Below, in pieces: positions 1 through 13,240 of a DNA stretch of 64,000 nt; positions within the stretch are counted from its first letter, which is position 1, and every line of letters starts with the position of its first letter. Origin of the DNA: Rheinheimera pacifica. GTDB lineage: Bacteria; Pseudomonadota; Gammaproteobacteria; Enterobacterales; Alteromonadaceae. Where the stretch lies: contig NZ_FNXF01000004.1 in NCBI RefSeq assembly GCF_900108485.1, positions 297,582-361,581 on the forward strand. The letters run 5' to 3'. The notes below the pieces were generated by a model. The model worked only from the letters and a program-made list of their open reading frames with translations, was not told the origin of the DNA and searched no databases. The translations under genes were made by a program, and so were the position numbers.

Positions 1-1962
<1,962 letters not shown>

Positions 1963-1980
1963 TACGCTGGCAGATAAGCA

Positions 1981-2007
1981 AAAGCAGGCATTATGCCTGC
2001 TTTTTTT
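1981..2007 (+). terminator. Rho-independent terminator after icd
   Basis: A perfect 10-bp stem (AAAGCAGGCA / TGCCTGCTTT) with a TTA loop runs into a T tract, 19 bases after the icd stop codon. Confidence 0.9.
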
Positions 2008-2037
2008 GTCGGTCTGGGTTACAGCACAGCAAATATA

Positions 2038-2256
2038 TTATTCTGTCAAATCACCGGGCAGTTTAATATTCACAGCGTGTAAGCCTTTCGGGCCCTCGGA
2101 CAAGTCAAACTCAACGTCTTGTCCAGCCTTTAGCGTGCGGTAGCCATCCATACTAATGGTTGAATAATGAGCAAAGATATCTTCATCACGGCCATCTTCA
2201 CGGATAAATCCAAATCCTTTGGCGTTATTGAACCATTTTACTTTACCGGTAGCCAT
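2038..2256 (-). CDS. cspD: Cold-shock-domain protein CspD
   Basis: This 72-residue protein is a single cold-shock OB fold with the nucleic-acid-binding motifs KGFGFI (RNP1) and DIFAHYS (RNP2-like). The length and the neighbourhood, divergent from clpS-clpA, match CspD rather than the abundant CspA type. In E. coli CspD binds single-stranded DNA and RNA and inhibits replication in stationary phase; whether it does so here is an inference. The ATG is preceded by a purine-rich AGAGAAGGAAG Shine-Dalgarno region on the minus strand. It converges on icd. Confidence 0.9.
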   Translation of the reverse strand: MATGKVKWFNNAKGFGFIREDGRDEDIFAHYSTISMDGYRTLKAGQDVEFDLSEGPKGLHAVNIKLPGDLTE

Positions 2257-2447
2257 ACAACTTACTTCCTTCTCTAAGTTAGCTAAATTCTGTATTCTTA
2301 GTCTTTACGGCGGGATTGTTGTTGATCCCAACAACTAATGTAGATAATTTGACCATGTAGTCAAGTTATTTGCAAAATTAAACCAAAATTTTACCAATAT
2401 TTAACCCAAAGCTCCTTTGATGGAATACGCAGGCATGGCTATAGTTT

Positions 2448-2768
2448 ATGAGCGGAAATAAAGAAGGTAACGTACAACATGGTGGTTTAGAGGAACTGAC
2501 ACGGCAACGTGTGGCTCCGCCACCAATGTATAAGGTAGTACTGCATAACGACGATTACACCCCGATGGATTTTGTCATTGATGTGTTAAGCCGTTTTTTT
2601 AATATGCAGTATGAACAGGCAACTGAGGTAATGTTAAAAGTACATTACGAAGGGAAAGGGGTTTGTGGTGTTTTTACCGCAGAAATTGCGGAAACTAAAG
2701 TGCAGCAGGTGACGCAGTATGCGAAAGAGCATCAACACCCGCTGCTCTGTACCATGGAGCGCGCTTAA
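2448..2768 (+). CDS. clpS: ATP-dependent Clp protease adaptor ClpS
   Basis: This 106-residue adaptor recognises N-degron residues and delivers substrates to ClpAP. The core carries the conserved [19 protein letters not shown] segment, whose acidic and aromatic residues line the N-end residue pocket, and a later [19 protein letters not shown] segment. The N-terminal 25 residues are the usual flexible arm that enters ClpA. It lies 54 bases upstream of clpA and is very likely co-transcribed with it. With aat and bpt on the opposite strand, the whole bacterial N-degron pathway is encoded within 4.5 kb. Confidence 0.97.
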   Translation: MSGNKEGNVQHGGLEELTRQRVAPPPMYKVVLHNDDYTPMDFVIDVLSRFFNMQYEQATEVMLKVHYEGKGVCGVFTAEIAETKVQQVTQYAKEHQHPLLCTMERA

Positions 2769-2822
2769 GGTAAGTCCTGGCATGATTCTGGTGTCGTTAC
2801 TCAGGTGGATTAGGAGTGGTGT

Positions 2823-5090
2823 ATGTTAAATAAAGATCTTGAGTTAACTCTGAATTTGGCTTTCAGGTTTGCGCGTGAGCGCCGTCATGAATATATGACG
2901 GTAGAACACTTGCTGTTGGCGTTGCTTGACAACCCGGCCGCCGGTGACGCGCTACGTTCTTGTGGCGCAAATATTGAAAAACTACGGCTGGAACTGGGCA
3001 GCTTTATTGATTCAACCACACCTGTGCTACCCGACGGTGAAATGGAGCGTGATACCCAGCCTACGTTGGGTTTTCAGCGTGTGCTGCAGCGTGCGGTGTT
3101 TCATGTACAGTCATCCGGTAAAGCTGAGGTGACAGGTGCTAATGTGCTGGTGGCAATTTTTAGTGAGCAGGAATCACAAGCGGTATATTTACTGAAGAAA
3201 ATTGATATTAGCCGCCTGGATGTGGTGAATTTTATTTCTCATGGTGTAACCAAAACTGAAAAGTTAGAGCAACATGATGAACACACGGCAGAAGAGGCCG
3301 GCGAAACACTAAGCGACGAAAGTAAGTATCTGGAAAACTTTACCGCTAACTTGAATGTTCAGGCCAAAAACGGCCACATTGACCCATTAATTGGCCGTGA
3401 ACATGAAGTTGAACGGGCCATTCAGGTATTGTGCCGGCGTAAGAAAAATAACCCGCTGCTGGTAGGGGAAGCCGGTGTGGGTAAAACCGCTATTGCCGAA
3501 GGCCTGGCGTACCGTATTGTGCACAAAGAAGTGCCGGAAGTTATTGCCAACGCCACTATTTACTCGCTCGATATGGGCGCTTTGCTGGCAGGTACCAAAT
3601 ACCGTGGCGACTTTGAAAAACGGCTGAAGTCTTTACTAAAAGAGCTGGAGCGGGAAAAGGACGCTATTTTATTTATTGATGAAATTCATACCGTCATCGG
3701 TGCCGGGGCGGCTTCCGGTGGTGTGATGGATGCCAGTAACCTGATTAAACCGCTGCTGTCCAGTGGCCGTTTGCGTTGTATGGGCTCTACCACTTATCAG
3801 GAATTTAAAAGCATTTTTGAAAAAGACACCGCACTGGTGCGTCGTTTCCAGAAAATTGATGTGGCTGAACCGAGTGTGGAAGATACCACCCGGATTTTGC
3901 TCGGCTTAAAAGAGCGCTACGAGCAACATCACAATGTGCGCTATACGCAAAAGGCAATCCGCGCGGCGGCTGAATTATCGGCCAAATACATTAATGAGCG
4001 CCATTTACCGGACAAAGCTATAGATGTGATAGATGAAGCCGGTGCCAGCCAACGGTTATTGCCGGTATCTAAGCGTAAAAAAGTCATCAATGTGCCGGAA
4101 ATTGAGCATGTGATTGCCAAAATGGCGCGTATTCCGGAGAAGTCGGTATCGGCATCAGACAAAGATGTGCTGGCGAATTTAGATCGCAATTTAAAACTGG
4201 TGGTATTTGGTCAGAATGAGCCAATTGAAGTGCTAACCTCGGCTATCCGCTTATCGCGCTCTGGCCTTGGCAACGAAGAAAAACCGATAGGTAACTTCCT
4301 GTTTGCCGGCCCGACCGGGGTAGGTAAAACGGAAGTGACGAAACAGCTGGCTAAAGCGCTGGGTGTTGAACTGCTGCGGTTTGATATGTCGGAGTATATG
4401 GAGCGCCACGCTATCAGCCGTTTAATCGGGGCGCCACCTGGTTATGTTGGGTTTGAGCAGGGCGGTTTACTGACCGATGCCGTGTCAAAACATCCGTATT
4501 CAGTAGTGCTGCTGGATGAAATCGAAAAAGCCCACAGCGATATTTATAATATTCTGCTGCAGGTAATGGACCACGGTACCTTAACCGACAATAATGGCCG
4601 CAAGATTGATTTTCGTAATGTGGTACTGGTAATGACCACCAATGCCGGTGTGCAGGAAACCATCCGTAAATCGATAGGCTTTAAACAGCAAGATCATAGC
4701 CATGATGCGCTGTCGGAAATAAACCGTACTTTTAGTCCGGAGTTCAGAAACCGGCTAGATGGCATTATCTGGTTTCAACATCTGGGTGCGGACATTATTC
4801 TGCAAATTGTTGATAAGTTTATCTGTGACTTACAGGTACAACTGGATAAAAAGCAGGTATCAATGGAGTTAAGCAGCGCGGCAAGGCAATGGCTGGCAGA
4901 TAAAGGTTACGACCATGCAATGGGGGCGCGGCCAATGGCCCGGGTTATTCAGGAGCAGCTTAAAAAGCCGCTGGCGAACGAAATTCTGTTCGGCCGTTTA
5001 CTGCATGGTGGTGATGTGCGGGTAGATCTGGTTGATGGTCAGCTAAGCTTTGTTTATCAGACCACAGAAGAAGCTGCACTGGCAGATTGA
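2823..5090 (+). CDS. clpA: ATP-dependent Clp protease ATP-binding subunit ClpA
   Basis: This 755-residue AAA+ unfoldase is the usual length for ClpA. An N-terminal Clp repeat domain (about residues 1-145) is followed by two AAA+ modules. The first Walker A is GEAGVGKT with Walker [10 protein letters not shown]; the second Walker A is GPTGVGKT with Walker [12 protein letters not shown]. It forms a hexamer that threads substrates into the ClpP chamber, using ClpS for N-degron substrates. The start ATG has a GGATTAGGAGTG Shine-Dalgarno region just upstream. A terminator follows at 5123. No clpP is present in the window. Confidence 0.98.
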   Translation: MLNKDLELTLNLAFRFARERRHEYMTVEHLLLALLDNPAAGDALRSCGANIEKLRLELGSFIDSTTPVLPDGEMERDTQPTLGFQRVLQRAVFHVQSSGKAEVTGANVLVAIFSEQESQAVYLLKKIDISRLDVVNFISHGVTKTEKLEQHDEHTAEEAGETLSDESKYLENFTANLNVQAKNGHIDPLIGREHEVERAIQVLCRRKKNNPLLVGEAGVGKTAIAEGLAYRIVHKEVPEVIANATIYSLDMGALLAGTKYRGDFEKRLKSLLKELEREKDAILFIDEIHTVIGAGAASGGVMDASNLIKPLLSSGRLRCMGSTTYQEFKSIFEKDTALVRRFQKIDVAEPSVEDTTRILLGLKERYEQHHNVRYTQKAIRAAAELSAKYINERHLPDKAIDVIDEAGASQRLLPVSKRKKVINVPEIEHVIAKMARIPEKSVSASDKDVLANLDRNLKLVVFGQNEPIEVLTSAIRLSRSGLGNEEKPIGNFLFAGPTGVGKTEVTKQLAKALGVELLRFDMSEYMERHAISRLIGAPPGYVGFEQGGLLTDAVSKHPYSVVLLDEIEKAHSDIYNILLQVMDHGTLTDNNGRKIDFRNVVLVMTTNAGVQETIRKSIGFKQQDHSHDALSEINRTFSPEFRNRLDGIIWFQHLGADIILQIVDKFICDLQVQLDKKQVSMELSSAARQWLADKGYDHAMGARPMARVIQEQLKKPLANEILFGRLLHGGDVRVDLVDGQLSFVYQTTEEAALAD

Positions 5091-5122
5091 CGCTAACGCA
5101 AATCGCTTTACAGCAAAACAGT

Positions 5123-5149
5123 AAACCCGGCCAAGGCCGGGTTTGTGTT
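5123..5149 (+). terminator. Terminator between clpA and infA (convergent)
   Basis: A 10-bp perfect stem AAACCCGGCC / GGCCGGGTTT with an AA loop lies between the convergent clpA and infA genes. The flanks are only moderately T-rich (TTTGTGTT), so it may act weakly on either strand. Confidence 0.7.
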
Positions 5150-5175
5150 ATCTGGCATAATGCAAAAAAGCCGGC

Positions 5176-5394
<219 letters not shown>

Positions 5395-5488
5395 TCAGCG
5401 TACTTGCCTCTTAATATTGGGTGAACCATAAAAAAACTGCGCAGATTGTGCCGAAATCATCGGCATAAGTAAAGCAACAAGCGCTTTT

Positions 5489-6190
5489 TTAGCCAAATGA
5501 ATGCCATTGTCCCTGAATAAAACGTTGTTGCGGCAAAAAAGCGGCCTTATAGGCCATTTTCTGGCAGGCATTAATCTGATAACCCAGATACAACCAGTTT
5601 TTCTGATCCTGCCTGGCACATTGCAATAAATACAATATGGCTAAAATACCGGGAGAGAGCGCACAGACATCGGGATGAAAAAAGGTGTACACCGCCGAAT
5701 AAGCCTCTGTTGTTTCATCAACAATAGTTACTGCCACTAATTGCTGCTGATAGTATTGTTCCAGATAACGTACTTTTAACCATGAGCAACTTAACATGGC
5801 ATCCAGTTGAGCCTGCTCGGGTGGGTACATACTGCCATCAGCATGTTTATGGCTGATGTAAGCGGCAAACAACGGGAAATAATCTGTGCTGGCACCGGCG
5901 CTCAGTTTGTATTGCCAACCGATACGCTGCGCTTTATTAAGTAAACGGCGCTGGCTGCGGCTGCCATTAAAAGCAGCAGGGTTAATGCGTACTGACTCAC
6001 AGGCGCGGCATGCCGGGCAGTGTGGTGTGTAAACCTGCTCGCCGCTGCGGCGAAAATTAAGCTCAAGCAATTGCTGGTACAGCGCTGCACTGACTGGCTG
6101 CTCTGGCAGTAAAAACACCAGTTGTTCCTGCTGTGCATCCAGATAACTGCAGGGGGCTGGTGCTGTCAGGCCAAAACGTAGCTCATGCAT
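5489..6190 (-). CDS. bpt: Aspartate/glutamate leucyltransferase (Bpt, Ate family)
   Basis: Bpt transfers leucine from Leu-tRNA to proteins with N-terminal Asp or Glu, creating a primary N-degron that ClpS can bind. The N-terminal half contains the conserved CPACRACESVRI cysteine cluster, which in arginyl/leucyl transferases binds metal or an Fe-S centre, and later SWLKVRYLEQYY and LYLGYQINACQKMAYK typical of the family. I chose the ATG at 6190 (MHELRFGLT). It sits in an ATGCATGA overlap with the end of aat, which suggests translational coupling; a GTG two codons upstream is possible. Confidence 0.95.
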   Translation of the reverse strand: MHELRFGLTAPAPCSYLDAQQEQLVFLLPEQPVSAALYQQLLELNFRRSGEQVYTPHCPACRACESVRINPAAFNGSRSQRRLLNKAQRIGWQYKLSAGASTDYFPLFAAYISHKHADGSMYPPEQAQLDAMLSCSWLKVRYLEQYYQQQLVAVTIVDETTEAYSAVYTFFHPDVCALSPGILAILYLLQCARQDQKNWLYLGYQINACQKMAYKAAFLPQQRFIQGQWHSFG

Positions 6191-6905
6191 TGGCACTGTC
6201 CAATTCGATAGTGCGGGCTTGCCAGTGAGATGGCGGTGTTATTTGCTGGCGGTATTGCTGTAACAACTGTACATAGTGATTACGTGACATCTCTTTTGCC
6301 CCCAACTGCATAAGAAACGGGTTAGGTAACTGGCAGTCAATCCAGCCGGGTGCAACCTGCTGTAAATGTTGCTGCAGGGCAACTAATGCCAGTTTGGCGG
6401 TATCCGGCAACCGGTTAAACATCGACTCACCACAAAACAGGCTGCCAACCAGCACGCCGTATAAACCGCCAACTAAGCGGTCCTGTTGCCACACTTCAAT
6501 ACTGTGGGCGTGCCCCTGTAAGTGTAATTGCAGATAGGCTTGCTGCATTTGGGGCAGGATCCAGGTAGCGGGTTGGCGTGCTCTGGGAGCTGCGCATTGT
6601 GCTATTACCTGCGTAAATGCGGTATTGATACTAAAGCGTAGCTGATGGCGGTTAATTTGTTTTCTCAGCGTGCGGTTTAGTTGGAGGCTATCGGGGGCAA
6701 AAGCGGCGCGCACAGAGGGGCTCCACCACAATAACGGATCGCCTTCACTAAACCAGGGAAAAATACCATGTGCGTAAGCATTGATAAGGCGGGGCGCAGA
6801 TAAATCTCCGCCCATTGCCAGCAAGCCATCAGGCTCGGCCAGCGCACGATGCAGCGCAGGGAAGCTGACATCGTGGGCTGATAGCTGCGGCAAATAAATG
6901 GTCAC
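6183..6905 (-). CDS. aat: Leucyl/phenylalanyl-tRNA--protein transferase
   Basis: Aat conjugates Leu or Phe to proteins with N-terminal Arg or Lys, making them ClpS-ClpAP substrates. The 240-residue protein carries the family signature motifs: GLLAMGGDLS, YAHGIFPWFSEGDPLLWWSP and GGLYGVLVGSLFCGESMF, with the C-terminal IDCQLPNPFLMQLGA. Its 3' end overlaps the start of bpt, so the two transferases are one unit. It lies 13 bases downstream of trxB on the same strand. Confidence 0.97.
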   Translation of the reverse strand: MTIYLPQLSAHDVSFPALHRALAEPDGLLAMGGDLSAPRLINAYAHGIFPWFSEGDPLLWWSPSVRAAFAPDSLQLNRTLRKQINRHQLRFSINTAFTQVIAQCAAPRARQPATWILPQMQQAYLQLHLQGHAHSIEVWQQDRLVGGLYGVLVGSLFCGESMFNRLPDTAKLALVALQQHLQQVAPGWIDCQLPNPFLMQLGAKEMSRNHYVQLLQQYRQQITPPSHWQARTIELDSANA

Positions 6906-6918
6906 AGGCGCGACCTGT

Positions 6919-7890
<972 letters not shown>

Positions 7891-8109
7891 CTACGTAATT
7901 AAAAGCGGTAATGGCGACGATTCTAAAAGAATGCAACCCCAAGCGAAAGTGGCACCAGACATTTAATCTATGCCGTACTGTAAAGCCTGGCTTGCTATGC
8001 TATGGTTAGCCTGTACCGCTTAGTTTAACTGCTTTAATATTAGCTGCTTGGATTGTCAGATAGTGTCGGGGGCATTTTGCACGGTCAGAAAATAGGGATA
8101 GTTTTCATT

Positions 8110-11100
8110 GTGCGCTGTATGTTGGTGTGGCTGGCATATTGCACTGGCGCATCGGCTGAACAGCACTATGTCCGTATCGGCGTTGACGACGGCCTGCCCA
8201 ATGCCACTATCTATAGTGTTAAACAAGACAGCACCGGCTTTTTATGGCTTGGCTCGACTAACTCGGGCTTATTACGCTACGACGGCTACCGCTTTGTTGA
8301 ATTTGCTGTGCTCACCGCTACCGAGTTGCAACGTCATCAGACACCTGATGTTGGCGTGGTACTGATTGATAATGCCGATAATATCTGGGCCGGTACCTGG
8401 GGCCTTGGGCTGTCAAGGCTGGATGCCCAAACCGGAGAGTTAACCCGTTATACCAGTGAAAACGGGTTGGCTGGAAATCAAATTCAGGGCTTGTTGCAAG
8501 ACGCAGACGGTAATATCTGGGTGGGTACTACATCGGGTTTAAGCCGGATAGATGCTCAGTTTCAGATCACGAATATCGGCCAGGCCGGGCCTGAACAGGC
8601 ATTGGCAGATCAGCGGATCTGGAGTTTAACCCAAACGCCTGATGGGGTGATCTGGGTTGGTACCTCCGCCGGTTTACATAGCTGGCAGCCAGATAAAGGC
8701 TTAAGTTCGGTATATCAGTTAGTCAACTATACAGACAACTCAGTACCCGCTAATTTTAGCCGGGATAACGAAATCCGTGCGGTTTATGCCCTGGGGCAAC
8801 AGTTATGGGTTGGCAGCCGGCAAGGGTTGTTTTTGTTTAACCGCCAGCAACAGTTTGTGCCGGTGCCTTTGTCTCAGCGCGGTGAGCCAGAGCCATTAAT
8901 TAACATACTGTCATCTGATAACACTACCAACGATTTATTGGTCGGTAGTTACAGTGGCTTGTATCGTGTGCCGCCACACCATCAGGCCGGGCATGGCGTA
9001 AAACCAGCCGAGTTAGGTAATGTCAATGTACGCAGTATCCTGCAGGATAACTCCGGTGTGCTGTGGCTGGGTTCACGGGAAAGTGGGTTGTTTCGCAATA
9101 TTTTATCCAGTAAGGCATTTGATGATATCAGTGCTTTCTCCGCGGCGCTGGCTGAACAAAAAACATTTTCTGTTACCGCTATTTTTAAACAGCCAGATGC
9201 GCTTTGGCTTGGCAGTTCGAATGGCATATATCGTATTAAACTGCCAACCGGAGATTTCCAGTTCTTCCGCACGGGCAGCAGAGTGAACGCCATAGCCGCA
9301 ACACCGCAGAGCGAGGTTTATATTGCCTCTGATACCGGGTTGTTAAAATATAACGGTACGGCAGAGCTGATAAAAACCGATGAGCCATTCGAGCTGGCTA
9401 AGGTAGTAAATCGTAATGTAAGAGATTTACATATTGATGCTGCCGGCCGGTTTTATCTGGGCATGTGGGGAGAAGGCGTTATAGCCTGGCAGCCTGAACG
9501 TCAGCAAGCCAAACGCTGGTTAACCCGGTTGTCAGACAATATGGTGGGTAATGCAGTACAAAAACTGTTTGTTGGCTCTTCGCAGCAGCTATGGGTGGCA
9601 ACACGTTATAGTGGGTTGTTTCAGATAGATTTAGCTACAGATAACGTTATGCAGCACAACACAACGGCCGCTTCGGGTATACGATTGCCGCACAATGATG
9701 TTCACTGTGTCAGTGAATATGCAGAGCAGCTGGCTGTTTGCACCCGCGAGGGCTTATTACTGGTTAACCTGACAACAGCAGAGCAACAGTTGCTGACAAT
9801 ACAGGATAGCTTACCGGACAATGATATTCTGGGGGCGTTGCAACAAGAGCAGCAACTATGGGTTATGACTCCGAAGGGGCTGGCGCTGAGGCTAGCCGGA
9901 CAGCCGCATTTTATTCACTATAACCGTAATGACGGTATGGTAAGTTCTGAGTTAAATACCAACGCGGTATTTGCTGATGACAGCGGTATTTTATTTGGTG
10001 CTATTGCCGGGCTGGTAGTGGTAAAGCCCGAACAGCTGCAAAGTAACCAGAGAATACCAAACCCGGTGTTATCAGCACTGGTGATTGACTACCAACTACT
10101 GCAAACAAAACCGCATAAGCAGCCCTGGGATGTGATTAAGTTGTCGCCGGATCAGCATACGATGAATTTTGAATTCAGTGCTCTGGATTATCAGGACCCA
10201 CAGCGTAACCAGTTTCAATATCAGCTTGAAGGTATTGATAAAAGCTGGGTTATTGCGAATGAGCGTAATAGTGCTTTTTACGCAAACCTGCCGGTTGGCA
10301 CCTATCCGTTGTGGTTGAAAGCATCCAATAATCATGGTGTTTTCAGTGAGCCGGTAAAGGTAGCCACCTTAAATGTTCTGCCACATTGGTGGCAGCAAAG
10401 CTGGGTGGTGTATTCGCTGATTGCACTTGCAAGCCTGTTGCTGTGGCTGATGCATCAGTATCGTTTACGCCATGTCAGACAAATAAACCGTTTGCTGCAG
10501 GCGGCAGTAGAAAATAAAGCTAAAGCACAAACTGTGCTGGAAACCCGGGTTACTGAACGCACCCGGGCACTGGAGGAGAGTTCTGTTACGCTGTCGCTAC
10601 GAACCAGGCAATTGGAGCGCAGCCTGGATGAGCTGGCAAAAACCAACCAGGAGTTAAAACGGCTGGATACCCTAAAAGATGAGTTTATTGCCACGGTAAG
10701 CCATGAATTACGCACCCCGCTTACTGCGATACGGGGCGCTATAGGGCTGATTACGCAAAAGGTTGTCACTGCGGATTCTGCGCTGTATCAGGATATGCTG
10801 CACACTGCCCAAACTAACAGTGAACGTCTGGCTCAGTTGATTAACGATTTACTGGATTTACAAAAATTTGCCGCCGGCACCTTCACGTTGAATATCACCA
10901 GAGTGGATATCAGCGCGCTAACCCGGCACGCTGTTAATGCAATGCAGCCTTATGCCAGCCGTTATCAGGTTGAACTGCAACTGGCATCTGAGCCGGAACA
11001 ACCTTTATGGGTAGAGGCCGATGCGCTGCGGCTACGGCAGGTAATTGACAACCTTATTTCCAATGCGGTGAAGTTTTCAGCGGCGCAAGGCGTAGTAATA

Positions 11101-11376
11101 GTGCGCTTGGTTGAGATGCAGCAAAGCATAAGGTTTGAAGTTGAAGATTTTGGCAGCGGTATTCCGGCGGAATTTCAAAAGCATATCTTTGGTAAGTTTT
11201 CTCAGGCGGATTCCTCTGACAGCCGGGCGAAAGAAGGCACCGGGCTTGGCCTGGCGATCTGTAAAAAGATCATCGAAAATCATCATGGCCAAATTGGCTT
11301 TACCTCTTCAACAGGGCAAGGCACTGTATTTTGGTTCAAACTAGCCCAGCAGTATGAGCCTGCGGTAATGGGCTGA
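8110..11376 (+). CDS. Membrane sensor histidine kinase with periplasmic two-propeller domain (Reg_prop/Y_Y_Y)
   Basis: A short signal-like N-terminus (LVWLAYCTGASA) is followed by about 670 residues of repeated blades such as GFLWLGSTNSGL, NIWAGTWGLGLS and NIWVGTTSGLS, typical of Reg_prop beta-propellers. A Y_Y_Y domain, one membrane helix near residue 770 and a coiled linker come next. The kinase core has the H box SHELRTP (phospho-acceptor His about 865), N box IDNLISNAVKFS, and GTGLGLAI. No receiver or AraC domain is fused, unlike many Bacteroidetes homologues. No response regulator is adjacent. The start is uncertain: GTG 8110 has AGGGA upstream; TTG 8053 and ATG 8119 are alternatives. 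The ligand is unknown. Confidence 0.88.
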   Translation: MRCMLVWLAYCTGASAEQHYVRIGVDDGLPNATIYSVKQDSTGFLWLGSTNSGLLRYDGYRFVEFAVLTATELQRHQTPDVGVVLIDNADNIWAGTWGLGLSRLDAQTGELTRYTSENGLAGNQIQGLLQDADGNIWVGTTSGLSRIDAQFQITNIGQAGPEQALADQRIWSLTQTPDGVIWVGTSAGLHSWQPDKGLSSVYQLVNYTDNSVPANFSRDNEIRAVYALGQQLWVGSRQGLFLFNRQQQFVPVPLSQRGEPEPLINILSSDNTTNDLLVGSYSGLYRVPPHHQAGHGVKPAELGNVNVRSILQDNSGVLWLGSRESGLFRNILSSKAFDDISAFSAALAEQKTFSVTAIFKQPDALWLGSSNGIYRIKLPTGDFQFFRTGSRVNAIAATPQSEVYIASDTGLLKYNGTAELIKTDEPFELAKVVNRNVRDLHIDAAGRFYLGMWGEGVIAWQPERQQAKRWLTRLSDNMVGNAVQKLFVGSSQQLWVATRYSGLFQIDLATDNVMQHNTTAASGIRLPHNDVHCVSEYAEQLAVCTREGLLLVNLTTAEQQLLTIQDSLPDNDILGALQQEQQLWVMTPKGLALRLAGQPHFIHYNRNDGMVSSELNTNAVFADDSGILFGAIAGLVVVKPEQLQSNQRIPNPVLSALVIDYQLLQTKPHKQPWDVIKLSPDQHTMNFEFSALDYQDPQRNQFQYQLEGIDKSWVIANERNSAFYANLPVGTYPLWLKASNNHGVFSEPVKVATLNVLPHWWQQSWVVYSLIALASLLLWLMHQYRLRHVRQINRLLQAAVENKAKAQTVLETRVTERTRALEESSVTLSLRTRQLERSLDELAKTNQELKRLDTLKDEFIATVSHELRTPLTAIRGAIGLITQKVVTADSALYQDMLHTAQTNSERLAQLINDLLDLQKFAAGTFTLNITRVDISALTRHAVNAMQPYASRYQVELQLASEPEQPLWVEADALRLRQVIDNLISNAVKFSAAQGVVIVRLVEMQQSIRFEVEDFGSGIPAEFQKHIFGKFSQADSSDSRAKEGTGLGLAICKKIIENHHGQIGFTSSTGQGTVFWFKLAQQYEPAVMG

Positions 11377-11606
11377 TTTTTTAACAAACGTATTTATCAT
11401 CAATTTTAACTTCAGCACTGTACCTCAAAAAACTATTTTGTTTCTGATAGTTGTCTATTTTTTCCGGAATGGGTTTATCTCATACATTTGTAAATTATTT
11501 ATAAGACCTTTGTAATGGTGGCAATGACGGTTATCTGGTTAATTGCTAAGCAGCAGGACGCGGAACGTACAACATGGACCTTAACTTATAATCCAAGGGC
11601 ACTATA

Positions 11607-13202
11607 ATGAAAAACACGATGAAAAAAATGACAACTATACTGGCAGTTGCGTCTGCTGGTTGTTTTGCACTTAGCCTGACGTCGGTAGCTGTAGCAGAAG
11701 GTATAAAAAAAGCAGAGCCAGCAGCAGAGCGTGAATTTAGCCTGGTTGAGCTGACAGAAGATAAAACTAACCGTTACATTATTAAATTTAAAGAACCAGT
11801 GGCACAGATGAGTGCTACCGGCACAGAGCAGCGTGCTGAATTTTCGGTACAACGTGCGCAGCAAGTACTGCAAAAAGCCAACGTAAATGCGCTGTCGCAT
11901 TTAAAATCGGTGCACGCCAGTGTGGCCGAGCTGACACCTAAACAGCTAAAGCTATTGCAGGCTAATCCTGACGTTGAATACATTGAAGAAGACCATAAAC
12001 GCTATCTGATGGATGTCATCACGCCGATGGCACAAACTACACCTTATGGTATTACCATGGTGCAGGCCAATCAGGTAAGTGATGGCAGTGCCGGCAATAC
12101 AAAAGTGTGTGTTATTGATACCGGTTGGACGTCTGGCCATGAAGATTTACAAAACTCTGGTGTAACAGGGTATTCGTTTTCCGGCCATGGTAACTGGTAT
12201 CAGGACGGTAACGGTCACGGTACTCATGTTGCCGGTACTATGGTGGCGTTAAACAATAACAGCGGAGTAGTCGGCGTTATTGGCTCCGGTCAGGCTGGGG
12301 TGCACATTGTTAAAATCTTCAATAATTCTGGCAATTGGACCACAGCGTCAAACCTGATCACGGCTATTCAGTCTTGTAAAGATGCTGGCGCTAAAGTAGT
12401 AAACATGAGTCTGGGCGGTGGTTCGTCTAACCAGACTGAAAATACGGCCATGACCAACTTTTACAATGGCGGCATGTTGTTAGTGGCAGCTGCGGGTAAT
12501 GCTGGCAATACCAGCTTCTCATACCCGGCGTCTTATAACGCCGTGGTGTCTGTTGCAGCGGTAAACTCCAGCGGTGCCTTAGCCAGCTTTTCACAGCGCA
12601 ACTCTCAGGTTGAAATTTCCGGCCCGGGCGTTAGCGTTAATTCCACCTGGAACAATGGCGGTTACAACAGTATCAGTGGTACGTCAATGGCTTCACCTCA
12701 CGTTGCCGGTGTTGCCGCGCTGGTATGGAGTAATCACCCACAATGTACTGCGGCACAAATTCGTAATGCGCTTAATGCTACTGCGGAAGACCGCGGTGCA
12801 GCCGGGCGTGATACCTCTTACGGTTGGGGTATTGTAAAAGCTAAAGCGGCGCATGATTACTTAACCAACAATGGTTGCGGCGGTGGCGGCAATAACCCAC
12901 CACCAACTGGTGGCGCGACATTCCCTAACCTGTCGGCAACCAGCGGCCAGTGGTTAAGAGGCAGTTATCAAATCCCGTCAGGTGTATCAACAGTAACCTT
13001 CCAGATCTCTGGCGGCACCGGCGATGCAGATTTATATGTTAACTATGGTGCTGAACCCAGCACAACAACCTATAGCTGCCGGCCTTATCTTACTGGCAAT
13101 AATGAGGTCTGTACCATTAATAATCCACAAGCCGGTACCTGGCATGTGGGGATCCGTGCTTACTCGGCCTTTAGTGGTGTAACCTTCAGTTATCAGTACT
13201 GA
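11607..13202 (+). CDS. Secreted S8 subtilisin-like serine protease with C-terminal PPC domain
   Basis: The preproenzyme has a signal peptide ending at about VAVA-EG, an I9 inhibitor propeptide (about residues 40-130, ending in EYIEEDHKR), then the peptidase S8 domain. The catalytic triad is visible as Asp171 (VIDTGW), His204 (GHGTHVAGT) and Ser360 (GTSMASPHVAG), with the oxyanion Asn in AAGNAGN. A Gly/Pro linker leads to a C-terminal pre-peptidase (PPC) domain of about 95 residues ending in SYQY. It is probably secreted across both membranes as a nutritional protease. The start ATG at 11607 has AAGGGCAC upstream. It is single-cistron, with terminator at 13211. Confidence 0.95.
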   Translation: MKNTMKKMTTILAVASAGCFALSLTSVAVAEGIKKAEPAAEREFSLVELTEDKTNRYIIKFKEPVAQMSATGTEQRAEFSVQRAQQVLQKANVNALSHLKSVHASVAELTPKQLKLLQANPDVEYIEEDHKRYLMDVITPMAQTTPYGITMVQANQVSDGSAGNTKVCVIDTGWTSGHEDLQNSGVTGYSFSGHGNWYQDGNGHGTHVAGTMVALNNNSGVVGVIGSGQAGVHIVKIFNNSGNWTTASNLITAIQSCKDAGAKVVNMSLGGGSSNQTENTAMTNFYNGGMLLVAAAGNAGNTSFSYPASYNAVVSVAAVNSSGALASFSQRNSQVEISGPGVSVNSTWNNGGYNSISGTSMASPHVAGVAALVWSNHPQCTAAQIRNALNATAEDRGAAGRDTSYGWGIVKAKAAHDYLTNNGCGGGGNNPPPTGGATFPNLSATSGQWLRGSYQIPSGVSTVTFQISGGTGDADLYVNYGAEPSTTTYSCRPYLTGNNEVCTINNPQAGTWHVGIRAYSAFSGVTFSYQY

Positions 13203-13210
13203 TAACGTCA

Positions 13211-13240
13211 AACAGGCCGGAATAATCCGGCCTGTTTTTT
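13211..13240 (+). terminator. Bidirectional terminator between protease gene and hlyIII-like gene
   Basis: A 10-bp stem AACAGGCCGG / CCGGCCTGTT with an AATAAT loop and following T tract lies 8 bases after the protease stop. It overlaps the end of the convergent gene at 13239. Confidence 0.9.

Noticed and set aside
8053..8109. TTG start at 8053 for the sensor kinase
   Set aside because: It gives a non-hydrophobic extension before the signal-like segment and has no ribosome-binding site; GTG 8110 is better supported.
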